The translations under genes were made by a program, and so were the position numbers. From Rhodothermales bacterium (lineage in GTDB: Bacteria > Bacteroidota > Rhodothermia > Rhodothermales > Bin80): a DNA stretch of 33,758 nt. The stretch spans positions 1-33,758 of the forward strand of contig JAAXGV010000056.1 of assembly GCA_012271185.1 (NCBI GenBank), in the 5' to 3' direction. Below, piece by piece: positions 26,180 to 33,758 of this stretch. Position 1 is the stretch's first letter. Each line of letters opens with the position of its first letter. The notes beneath the pieces are model-generated. The model did not search any database. It had not been told where the DNA came from and saw nothing but the letters and a program-made list of their open reading frames with translations.

Positions 26180-27967
26180 TCAGGGCTGACACACGCCCGA
26201 TGCTTCAGCATCCCGCACCCCACCTGCTGTGACTGCTTCTGTGACGCTGTCCGTGAAGGTGTCCTGATCGGCGTCCGGGCTCCACGGAATCACGACTGTC
26301 CTCTTCTGCTCCTGGTGTAACCACCATGCCAGAATCCGAATCTCATCGGACTGCTGGAAGCTGTATCGCTGTGGTCTCGGGACATTCGAGGAGAAGTGCT
26401 GCGCCAAGCATATGTGTATGACCTCCATGCCGGAGGTCTGTACCGGCCTTGTCAGCACCATGGCTTCAACCGGGAGACCATAGCGCACAACGTGTACCTC
26501 GGCGGTCGCGTCACGGAGCAACACGACTACTGCATTGCGGTCAAAGACAGACTCTCCGGTAACGTAGTGCTTGCGGCTGAAACCCGTGAGCGTACCGATC
26601 CAGCCACGGTATTCAGCTGCACGCTCAAACGCTTGGGCCTGTGCAGCTGCTTCCATGAGCGCATGCACACGCAGCAATATCTCCTCGCGCGGCTCCCGCA
26701 GGAAAGTCCGTACCTCGTCCAGGCCGCGGTCGGACAGTATACCACCCAGGTGGGCTGCGCGCAGGCTGCTGTACTGGTTTTCCTGGGCTGATCCGTCACG
26801 CATGCCGTACACGCGGAAGAAAGCCTTGACGATGGTTTCTGCCTGCTGATCGTTAGGGAACGGCCCGTAGTACTCGGCCGCGTCATCGCGGACATGCCGT
26901 ACCACTGTCAGCCGCCCGCTGCCTATGCGCAGGAACGGAGGTGCAAAATACCGCCTGTTACGCACCTGCCTGTCAGCCCGATTGAAAGAGGGCTGGTGCA
27001 TCTTCCGGAGGCGGAGCTCCAGCAGCATGGCCTCAAGCTCTGTTTGCGTCTCCTCCCAGGTCAGCACGTGCACGGACCGCATGAGCTTCCGGGTCCAGCC
27101 GTCTTTTCCCTCCGTGCCGACAAAGTAGCTTCGCACACGCTGCGACAGGTCCCGTGCCTTGCCGATGTACAGGAGCCTCTTGTCTCGGCCGTACATGAAG
27201 TATACGCCCGGCGTGTGCGGCACCTTAGGCAACACCGATTCGCGGAGCTCCTGGACATTCCTGGGTGTCGGGCCGGTCTTTCTGTACGTGCGGCGCTGAA
27301 ACCGCTCCAGCTCTCCTACGGTGTGCAGGTTGTGCTTTGTCTGCAACAGCGCCAACAGATGCAGCAGGACCTCGCTGGTGGCCTGGGCATCAGCCAAGGC
27401 CCGATGTGCACCGCTGACCTCAACGCCGAAGTGTTCTTTAAGGCTGGCAAGCGACTTTGAGTGGAGGCCCCGCAGCAGGCGCCGGGCCAGCCGGAGCGTG
27501 CAGATCGTGCTGTTGGCAAGCTTTTCCAGCTCGGCGCGCTGAAGCTCAGCGTTGATGAAGCTCTTGTCAAAGCTTTCGTTGTGAAACACAACCACAGCGT
27601 CACCTGCGAATTTCACAAACGCTGGCAGCGCTTCACCGGCTGCTGGCGCGTGCGCCACCATATCAGTTCGGATGCCTGTAAGCCGCGAGATGCGCCAGGG
27701 GATTTCCCTCATCGGGTTGATGAGCGTCTGAAACCGGTCAACGACTGTTCCGCGTACAACTTTTACACTGGTGATCTCGATGAGCCTGTCCGCATCCCGC
27801 TGCAGGCCCGTTGTCTCCGTGTCCACGACCACAAAGGTGGCGTCCTCTAGCAGCACTTGGGATGCCCGCTGTTTTGAACCTTGCGCCAACCTGTGCTTCG
27901 CTGATTCAGATGTTTTTGCATGTGTTTCACGACTCCGGGCAAACGCATGCCCTTGCCGAAGGTACAT
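26180..27967 (-). CDS. DnaQ-like (DEDDh) 3'-5' exonuclease fused to a UvrC-like GIY-YIG nuclease with a UVR-like segment
   Basis: 'FVVVDTETTGLQRDADRLIEITSVKV', 'VVFHNESFDKSFINAEL', 'HRALADAQATSEVL' followed by 'LPKVPHTPGVYFMYGRDKRLLYIGKARDLSQRVRSYF'; UVR-like 'MEAAAQAQAFERAAEYRGWIGTL'. ORF open to 28009. Confidence 0.9.
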   Translation of the reverse strand: MYLRQGHAFARSRETHAKTSESAKHRLAQGSKQRASQVLLEDATFVVVDTETTGLQRDADRLIEITSVKVVRGTVVDRFQTLINPMREIPWRISRLTGIRTDMVAHAPAAGEALPAFVKFAGDAVVVFHNESFDKSFINAELQRAELEKLANSTICTLRLARRLLRGLHSKSLASLKEHFGVEVSGAHRALADAQATSEVLLHLLALLQTKHNLHTVGELERFQRRTYRKTGPTPRNVQELRESVLPKVPHTPGVYFMYGRDKRLLYIGKARDLSQRVRSYFVGTEGKDGWTRKLMRSVHVLTWEETQTELEAMLLELRLRKMHQPSFNRADRQVRNRRYFAPPFLRIGSGRLTVVRHVRDDAAEYYGPFPNDQQAETIVKAFFRVYGMRDGSAQENQYSSLRAAHLGGILSDRGLDEVRTFLREPREEILLRVHALMEAAAQAQAFERAAEYRGWIGTLTGFSRKHYVTGESVFDRNAVVVLLRDATAEVHVVRYGLPVEAMVLTRPVQTSGMEVIHICLAQHFSSNVPRPQRYSFQQSDEIRILAWWLHQEQKRTVVIPWSPDADQDTFTDSVTEAVTAGGVRDAEASGVCQP

Positions 27968-28052
27968 ACGCACGACTTCTGGCCGGTGTCCGTTACCAGT
28001 CGGCGGCAAATCGGTATTTTAAAATGCTGATCAACATCTTTTTTTGGCAACA

Positions 28053-28997
28053 ATGAGCAAGGTCACTGTAATTGGTTCCGGCAACGTTGGCGCAACCGTG
28101 GCGGAGTGTGTGGCACGCAAGGATATGGTTGGTGAGGTTGTGCTCATAGACATCAAGCCCGGGCTGTCTGAGGGCAAGGCGCTGGATCTCGCACAGGCGG
28201 CGCCTATCCACCTCTATGACACCAAGGTGACCGGATCCACCAGCGACTATACGACCACAGCAGGATCCGATGTCTGCGTGATCACCTCAGGTGTCCCTCG
28301 CAGGCCTGGGATGAGCCGGGACGACCTGTTGTCCATCAATGCCAGCATCGTCCGTTCAGTTACGGAATCTTTTGTCGCGGGGAGCCCGAACGCGATCATT
28401 ATTGTGGTTTCCAACCCGCTGGATGTCATGGCGTACGTAGCGTACATGGCGAGCGGGTTTCCGGGCCACCGCGTTATGGGGATGGCGGGCATCCTTGATA
28501 CAGCGCGCTACCGCTGCTTCCTGTCCATGGAGCTGGGTGTATCTGTCAAGGATATTCAGGCGCTGCTTATGGGCGGCCACGGAGACACGATGGTTCCCCT
28601 TCCGCGCTACACTTCCGTGGCGGGGATTCCCCTCACTGAACTCCTGGATGCAGACCGGATCAACGTAATCATTGAGCGCGTCAAGATGGGGGGCGGCGAA
28701 CTCGTGAAGCTGATGGGCACTTCGGCGTGGTATGCCCCTGGCGCGGGTGCTGCCGAGATGGTGGAGGCAATCGTCAAAGATTCCAAGCGTGTCCTGCCGT
28801 GCGCCGCCATGCTTAAGGGCGAGTACGGATACAGCGACCTGTTTATCGGGGTGCCTGTTCGCATTGGCCGCGGTGGTGTGGAGCACATCGTTGAGATCGA
28901 TCTCAACGACGAGGAGCGTGCGCTGATGAGTCAGTCGGCAGCACATGTGCGCGCCAACCTGGATGCTCTGCAACGCATTGAGCGCAGTCAGGCATAG
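28053..28997 (+). CDS. mdh: Malate dehydrogenase
   Basis: 'KVTVIGSGNVGATVAECVARKDMVGEVVLIDI', 'ITSGVPRRPGMSRDDLLSINA', 'MGGHGDTMVPLPRYTSVAGIP'. Confidence 0.96.
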   Translation: MSKVTVIGSGNVGATVAECVARKDMVGEVVLIDIKPGLSEGKALDLAQAAPIHLYDTKVTGSTSDYTTTAGSDVCVITSGVPRRPGMSRDDLLSINASIVRSVTESFVAGSPNAIIIVVSNPLDVMAYVAYMASGFPGHRVMGMAGILDTARYRCFLSMELGVSVKDIQALLMGGHGDTMVPLPRYTSVAGIPLTELLDADRINVIIERVKMGGGELVKLMGTSAWYAPGAGAAEMVEAIVKDSKRVLPCAAMLKGEYGYSDLFIGVPVRIGRGGVEHIVEIDLNDEERALMSQSAAHVRANLDALQRIERSQA

Positions 28998-29272
28998 CCT
29001 CTGTCTGGAGGCAGAAGGCAGACGATTGTTGCGCCCCAGCCGCTGCGATCGCCGGCGGCCTGGTATCCCGAGACCGCCGGCTCCGAATCCAGGAGGCGAT
29101 GCACCATGCCGCGCAGCACGGAGCGTCCCTTGCCATGAATGATCCGCACGCGCAGGACCCCGCGTGCCCGGCAAGCCCGCAGATACTCACAGACGACGCT
29201 CTGCACCTCACGGGCTTGAAAGGCATGCAGGTCAAGCACGCCATCGAGTGGGTACTCGATCATATCGTCCAC
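28988..29272 (-). CDS. Smr (small MutS-related) domain protein
   Basis: 'LDLHAFQAREVQSVVCEYLRACRARGVLRVRIIHGKGRSVLRGMVHRLL' (LDLH and HGKG motifs). Confidence 0.9.
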   Translation of the reverse strand: MDDMIEYPLDGVLDLHAFQAREVQSVVCEYLRACRARGVLRVRIIHGKGRSVLRGMVHRLLDSEPAVSGYQAAGDRSGWGATIVCLLPPDRGYA

Positions 29273-29284
29273 AGCGCGCGGCCG

Positions 29285-29785
29285 TCAGGGGCCTCCAAGG
29301 CCATAGAAGCTGCGCACCGCCTCATAGTCCGCAACGTCCAGCCCCTCCATGTAGCTGTCGATCACCACGACCTTGATCAGGTACTCTTCCTGCAGGAGGC
29401 CCGCAATATCAGTCCAGACGACCTCGTCAGCCGTGGAGGCTTCTATGAAGACTTCCAGAAAGTCGTCCTCGTAGGCGTACCCCATCGTGAAAGTATAGTC
29501 CACCACCGCATCAGCACTGCTCTCTATCCCCACCGTAAACGGTAATGCCGTCCACGTGCTCTGATCCCGAAAGTATGCCAGCACCGCGCCCCGGTCCACC
29601 ACTGTTGGCGTGATGACCGGCACGTCATACCCTTGCGATGCCACGCTGCCGCTCAGGGTTGCGTGCGCAAGCGCAAAGCTTACCGTTACCGTGCTGACGT
29701 TTGCGTTTTCGGGGGAGATTTCTGGTCCGACCACATTTACGCAGCCGCCCACCAGCACCATCCCTGTTAGCACCAGACTTCTCAT
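29285..29785 (-). CDS. Putative lipoprotein of unknown function
   Basis: 'MRSLVLTGMVLVGGC' lipobox; Ig-like beta-rich remainder. Confidence 0.75.
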   Translation of the reverse strand: MRSLVLTGMVLVGGCVNVVGPEISPENANVSTVTVSFALAHATLSGSVASQGYDVPVITPTVVDRGAVLAYFRDQSTWTALPFTVGIESSADAVVDYTFTMGYAYEDDFLEVFIEASTADEVVWTDIAGLLQEEYLIKVVVIDSYMEGLDVADYEAVRSFYGLGGP

Positions 29786-29824
29786 GACGATGTCGGAGTT
29801 GATCTGAGATCCGTTTCAGCTCAT

Positions 29825-29904
29825 TCGAAGCAAAGATCGGGCCACAGGTGCGGACACGGCCTGCCTCGTTGACGCCGCCCCCCGGCAGCCTTATCTTGCT
29901 TCGA
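29825..29904. other. Long-range stem: tcgaagcaa(a)gat / atcttgcttcga
   Basis: 12 paired bases with one bulged A; arms 29825-29837 and 29893-29904, 55-nt loop rich in further GC complementarity. Confidence 0.4.
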
Positions 29905-30016
29905 TGCGGAATCTTCACAGGGAATTAGGAGACATACGCCCAGACAAGCGTGTACTTTCGCTACATTGTGTGTACTAATGGCGGACGCAATCCGTTATTA
30001 TGCGTAGTGTGTAACG

Positions 30017-30769
30017 ATGTTCACGATTCTACGTAAAGCCACCGGCAGATTAACGCCCTTAATACAAAGCACTAACAGCGTGGCAATAGCACGTATCATA
30101 CGCAAGGCCGCGGACAAGCGGCAGCGCAAGGCCACTACCCGGCTGGAGCAGCTCCAGCTGATGCCCGATGAAGACCTGATGGAGTACTTCCAGTCAGGCA
30201 CTGTTGACGCGTTCAACATCCTCGTTGATCGTTACAGCGAGCGCCTGATGCACTACCTGTACGGGTTCCTGGGAGACACCAAGCGGTGTGAGGATCTGCT
30301 GCAGGAGACGTTTCTGCGAGTCTATCGTAACCGTCACTCCTACCAGCGCATCGCCAAGTTCTCCACCTGGCTGTACACCATAGCGGGCAACCTTGCACGC
30401 AGCGAATACCGCAAGGTGAAACGCCGGCAGATGTATTCCATCCAGTCTGTCAACCGCGACAACGAGGAATACGAGATGGCCATACCCGACGAGACCTTCT
30501 CTCCCGACAGGCATGCTGAGAGCAGCCTGCAGGACAAGTACATCCAGGATGCACTTGATCACATTCCTTCCACGTTCCGTGAGGTTGTCGTGCTGCGGGA
30601 TGTGCAGCAGCTGGCCTACGATGAGATCGCCGATATCACGGGTCTGCCGATGGGAACGGTGAAGAGTCGCATCAATCGCGGCCGCACCAAGCTCCAGGCG
30701 CTGCTGAAGGAAATCTATCCTTTCCTGGATCAGGACGAAGTGCTGGAACCGGAAGAGGTATCCCATTGA
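30017..30769 (+). CDS. ECF-type sigma-70 family RNA polymerase sigma factor
   Basis: Region 2 'DAFNILVDRYSERLMHYLYGFLGDTKRCEDLLQETFLRVYRNRHSYQRIAKFSTWLYTIAGNLARSEYRK'; region 4 'VVVLRDVQQLAYDEIADITGLPMGTVKSRINRGRTKLQ'. Confidence 0.95.
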   Translation: MFTILRKATGRLTPLIQSTNSVAIARIIRKAADKRQRKATTRLEQLQLMPDEDLMEYFQSGTVDAFNILVDRYSERLMHYLYGFLGDTKRCEDLLQETFLRVYRNRHSYQRIAKFSTWLYTIAGNLARSEYRKVKRRQMYSIQSVNRDNEEYEMAIPDETFSPDRHAESSLQDKYIQDALDHIPSTFREVVVLRDVQQLAYDEIADITGLPMGTVKSRINRGRTKLQALLKEIYPFLDQDEVLEPEEVSH

Positions 30770-30773
30770 AGCC

Positions 30774-31136
30774 GTGCATGCACGCGGTTCGCAGGTGAAG
30801 TCGTCGCTGATACCCGCGCGCATCACAGTTGACCACGGTGCTCAGCAGTTTCTGGTACGCTGGCAAGACGGTCATGCCGGTATGTTTCCGCTGGACGGTT
30901 TGCGCCGCGCTTGCCCCTGTGCGGGCTGCCAGGGCCATGAGAAGATGCACGAGCTGCCGGACCCGGAGATTTTCCGGATCCCTGCGCTCATGCAGTGGCG
31001 TAACGTCAGGGTGGAGGTGGCCGGCAGCATCGGACTGCGGCTGACATGGGACGACGGGCACAACAGCGGGATCTTTACGTGGGAGCGGCTACGCGCGATG
31101 TGCCCGTGTCAGCAGTGCGTGCCGCTATCCCATTAG
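30774..31136 (+). CDS. DUF971 domain protein, cysteine-rich
   Basis: 'LRRACPCAGCQGHEKM...', 'LTWDDGHNSGIFTWERLRAMCPCQQC' characteristic of DUF971; GTG start 4 nt after the sigma-factor stop. Confidence 0.88.
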   Translation: MHARGSQVKSSLIPARITVDHGAQQFLVRWQDGHAGMFPLDGLRRACPCAGCQGHEKMHELPDPEIFRIPALMQWRNVRVEVAGSIGLRLTWDDGHNSGIFTWERLRAMCPCQQCVPLSH

Positions 31137-31220
31137 CCGCACGATCGCGATTATCACCACTGTGGTGGCCACGAGGATACCGAGAGCCACCAGCAGATCC
31201 CGTTTCTGCTTCCTGTTCAT
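31125..31220 (-). CDS. Small single-TM membrane peptide, 31 aa (below ORF-track cutoff)
   Basis: ATG 31220 to TAG 31127-31125: MNRKQKRDLLVALGILVATTVVIIAIVRLMG; basic N-terminus then a ~20-residue hydrophobic helix. Confidence 0.6.
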   Translation of the reverse strand: MNRKQKRDLLVALGILVATTVVIIAIVRLMG

Positions 31221-31326
31221 TGCAGACTCGTGTGCTTGGACCTAAGGTACTGTTCTGACGGTTCTTCTGTGCTGTCTTGACGGAAAACAGCCGGAAGCGG
31301 CCCGGTGTCCGCAGCAGGGGTCTGGC

Positions 31327-31515
31327 TTATCCCGGCTGTCGCAGCTCCGGTGTATCTGGCGGCTTTCCGCTGCCGTGCGGATCGTACAGCAGCGGGCTCA
31401 GGTCCAGGTCCTTGAAGGCGATGGGCGACTCCTCGCACGGCAGGCTGCTGACCACTTCGTGTGCACGCGCATGTGTGGCGCAGTGGCAGACTGAATGGCT
31501 CTGGTGGTGTCCCAT
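31327..31515 (-). CDS. Small Cys/His-rich protein, 62 aa
   Basis: ATG 31515 preceded by GGAGGA; MGHHQSHSVCHCATHARAHEVVSSLPCEESPIAFKDLDLSPLLYDPHGSGKPPDTPELRQPG; high GC3; the track ORF extends further to 31617. Confidence 0.5.
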   Translation of the reverse strand: MGHHQSHSVCHCATHARAHEVVSSLPCEESPIAFKDLDLSPLLYDPHGSGKPPDTPELRQPG

Positions 31516-31576
31516 TCCTCCGATTGCGAGCTGTTCAGCCTGGCGCCGGCTGTTTAATCGCAGGCCCGGGAGATGG

Positions 31577-31619
31577 GCATGTGGCATGTCTCCCGGAGCG
31601 CCCAAGACATGCCACATGC
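31577..31619. promoter_or_regulatory. Perfect 15-bp inverted repeat gcatgtggcatgtct-N13-agacatgccacatgc
   Basis: Arms 31577-31591 and 31605-31619; lies between the ATG of the minus-strand Cys/His-rich ORF (31515) and phzF (31689). Confidence 0.6.
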
Positions 31620-31688
31620 TGGTACGTGGTACTATATGGTCCTGGTGTGTGTTAAACCGGTCCGGTTCACTTACCGCGTATCCGTTCC

Positions 31689-32564
31689 ATGCGAAGTTAC
31701 CCGTTTATGCAGGCCGACGCCTTTACGACGGTGGCGCTTGGCGGCAATCCATGCGCCATCGTCTTTGAGGCGGATGATCTCAGCGCCTCAACAATGCAAG
31801 CCATCGCGCAGGAGCAGAACCTTTCCGAAACCGCTTTTGTGCTGCGCACGGAGGCCGCTGATGTCCGCGCCCGTTACTTTACTCCTCTGAGCGAGATACC
31901 TTTTGCCGGGCACCCCACCATTGCCACAGTGCATGCGCTGGTCGAATCAGGCCGGCTCCAGGTTGATCCACCCTGTTCCACTGTCAGGCTGGAGCTGCAG
32001 GCTGGTATTATCCCGGTCGAGGTGTTCGGCAGCAGCAGTGAGCCGGAGCGTATCGTGATGACGCAGCTCAGGCCGCGCTTCCTGGCGGAGCTCTCCGCGG
32101 TGCACGTGTGCCCCGTACTGGGCCTTGAACCCGGCGATCTGCACCCTGATGTTCCCATTCAGGTGGTCAGCACAGGCACGCCGCAGCTGATGATCTGCGT
32201 GCGGGAGCAGCGCGCGCTTCGGGGACTTAGCGTGCATTACCCTGCTCTCGCTGCACTCGGCAAGAGGGCCCGGTTCTTTAGCGTGCACCTGTTCTGCGTC
32301 CGGGATGGGGGACAATCGACCTTTGCGCGCCACTTTGCACCTGAGTTTGAGGACCCCTTCACGGGGTCTGCCACAGGCAGCATGGGGGCCTATCTGTGGC
32401 GCTACCGGCTCATTCCGCAGCCTGCTTTCAGCGCGGAGCAGGGCCGCTGGATGGGACGCCCTGGTGCAGCATCCGTAGAAGTCCTGGGACCACGCGACGA
32501 CATCGAGGCAGTGAAGGTCGGCGGCAGCGCTGTGACAGTCATTCGCGGAACGCTTACACTCTGA
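31689..32564 (+). CDS. PhzF-family (phenazine biosynthesis-like) isomerase
   Basis: 'YPFMQADAFTTVALGGNPCAIVFEADDLSASTMQAIAQEQNLSETAFVL', 'YFTPLSEIPFAGHPTIATVHAL', 'PFTGSATGSMGAYLWRY'. Confidence 0.93.
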   Translation: MRSYPFMQADAFTTVALGGNPCAIVFEADDLSASTMQAIAQEQNLSETAFVLRTEAADVRARYFTPLSEIPFAGHPTIATVHALVESGRLQVDPPCSTVRLELQAGIIPVEVFGSSSEPERIVMTQLRPRFLAELSAVHVCPVLGLEPGDLHPDVPIQVVSTGTPQLMICVREQRALRGLSVHYPALAALGKRARFFSVHLFCVRDGGQSTFARHFAPEFEDPFTGSATGSMGAYLWRYRLIPQPAFSAEQGRWMGRPGAASVEVLGPRDDIEAVKVGGSAVTVIRGTLTL

Positions 32565-32604
32565 CGGTCCAGGGTTTAAAGCTTTTCATCTGACACTATC
32601 AGCC

Positions 32605-33738
32605 ATGAGTCATTCCATTGATACAGTAGCCATCCATGCTGGCGAGAGTGAGCAGCGCGTTGACGGTGCCGTACGCCTGCCCATCTTCCAGACTGCCATG
32701 TATGCGCATGACAGCAAACCGCTGCGCTACATCCGGTACAACAACACGCCCAACCAGCAGATCATCAACACGAAACTTGCCCTGATGGAAGGAGCGGAGG
32801 CCGCACTGGTTACCGGCAGCGGCATGACAGCTATCTCCGGAGCGCTGCTTTCTGTCCTCAAGCCGGGTGATCACCTGTTGGCGCAGAGCAGCCTTTACGG
32901 TGGCACGTACAGTTTCGTGACATCCCTGCTGGATGATTTCGGGATTGGGGTAACCTTTATCGATGCCGACCGGCCCGATACGTGGGAAGCGGGCCTACGG
33001 CCGCGGACGCGTGCCATTTATGTCGAGTCCATCACCAACCCGCTCCTTGAGGTATGCGACCTTGAGGCCGTGGTTGCGTTTGCACAGGCCAAAGGGCTTG
33101 TGTCGATCATAGACAACACGTTTACTTCCCCCTTCAACTACCGTGCTGTAGAGCACGGGTTTGACCTTTCACTTCACAGCGCAACCAAGTACCTGAACGG
33201 GCATTCGGACATCGTGGCCGGTGCCATCATTGGGCGCGCCGACCTTGTGACCCGGTCCCTGCACACACTCAAGCATCTGGGAGGCGCCTTGGACCCGCAT
33301 GCCTGTTTTCTGCTTAATCGGGGACTGCAGACTCTCGCGTTGCGGATGCGCGCTCACAATGCCAATGCGTTGGCGCTGGCGCAGTTCCTTGCGAAGCACC
33401 GTGATGTTTCCAGGGTGAACTATCCGGGGCTTCCATCCCATCCGCGTCATGCCAGGGCGAGGCAGCTTTTCAACGGGTTTGGTGGTATGGTCAGCATTGA
33501 GCTGGCTGGCGGGCTTTCTGCGGCCAGCCGCCTTATTGAGCGGCTTCGCCTTCCGCTCTTTGCCCCAAGCCTCGGCGGCGTGGAGTCCCTGGTCACCCGG
33601 CCGGCCATGAGCTCTCATGCCTCCCTGACTCCCCAGGAGCGTGCCCGGATCGGCATCACGGATTATCTGGTCAGGATCTCCGTTGGCATCGAGGGTACCG
33701 GCGATCTGATCGCAGATTTTGATCAGGCGCTTTCCTAG
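32605..33738 (+). CDS. Cys/Met-metabolism PLP-dependent enzyme (cystathionine gamma-synthase/lyase or methionine gamma-lyase type)
   Basis: 'ALVTGSGMTAISGALLSVLKPGDHLLAQSSLYGGTYSF', 'IIDNTFTSPFNYRAVEHGFDLSLHSATKYLNGHSDIVAGAIIG' with the PLP lysine in SATKYLNGH. Confidence 0.93.
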   Translation: MSHSIDTVAIHAGESEQRVDGAVRLPIFQTAMYAHDSKPLRYIRYNNTPNQQIINTKLALMEGAEAALVTGSGMTAISGALLSVLKPGDHLLAQSSLYGGTYSFVTSLLDDFGIGVTFIDADRPDTWEAGLRPRTRAIYVESITNPLLEVCDLEAVVAFAQAKGLVSIIDNTFTSPFNYRAVEHGFDLSLHSATKYLNGHSDIVAGAIIGRADLVTRSLHTLKHLGGALDPHACFLLNRGLQTLALRMRAHNANALALAQFLAKHRDVSRVNYPGLPSHPRHARARQLFNGFGGMVSIELAGGLSAASRLIERLRLPLFAPSLGGVESLVTRPAMSSHASLTPQERARIGITDYLVRISVGIEGTGDLIADFDQALS

Positions 33739-33758
33739 GAGTCTGCCCCGCAGAATTT

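Noticed and set aside
25556-26223. ORFs of 127-154 aa on both strands in the nuoJ upstream gap
   Set aside because: All frames open but low-complexity Arg/Pro/Cys/His-rich, mutually overlapping, and no family resemblance; treated as non-coding pending blastx.
28016-28025. attttaaaat palindrome in the short divergent promoter region of mdh and the nuclease fusion
   Set aside because: A 10-bp AT palindrome in an AT-rich promoter is expected by chance; no further support.
1-33758. tRNA, rRNA, CRISPR arrays, insertion sequences, prophage genes
   Set aside because: Scanned by eye for T-loop motifs, regularly spaced repeats, transposase motifs and phage proteins; nothing convincing found.

Overview
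Roughly 58% GC (estimated by eye) chromosomal segment, densely coded, no rRNA, tRNA, CRISPR or intact mobile element seen. The gene set fits a Rhodothermota (Rhodothermus-like) bacterium. The main marker is a minus-strand complex I operon, nuoJ-K-L-M-[nhaD]-[pcd]-nuoN, with a NhaD-type Na+/H+ antiporter and a pterin-4a-carbinolamine dehydratase inserted between nuoM and nuoN. From memory, this arrangement has been described for Rhodothermus marinus. Other contents: a partial Sel1-repeat protein, an M23 peptidase, an HxlR-type regulator, a large BNR/VPS10-like propeller protein, thymidylate kinase directly after a fused B12-dependent acyl-CoA mutase (IcmF), a secreted three-gene module (esterase, DUF5916 barrel, cytochrome c-Vgb propeller), a phosphopantetheinyl transferase, Fe/Mn SOD, a DnaQ-GIY-YIG nuclease fusion, malate dehydrogenase, an Smr protein, an ECF sigma factor with a DUF971 neighbour, a PhzF-like protein and a Cys/Met-metabolism PLP enzyme. 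The less explained signals are: an extra gene abutting nuoN; three small ORFs missed by the 60-aa ORF track or obscured by an over-long ORF (a 31-aa single-TM peptide, a 62-aa Cys/His-rich protein, a 55-aa ORF); a perfect 15-bp inverted repeat centred between the Cys/His-rich ORF and phzF; a 17-bp tandem duplication upstream of a lipoprotein gene; a decayed-looking same-frame tract at 702-1211; and a ~0.5-kb non-coding leader upstream of nuoJ. All family calls are from reading protein motifs by eye; no searches were run.
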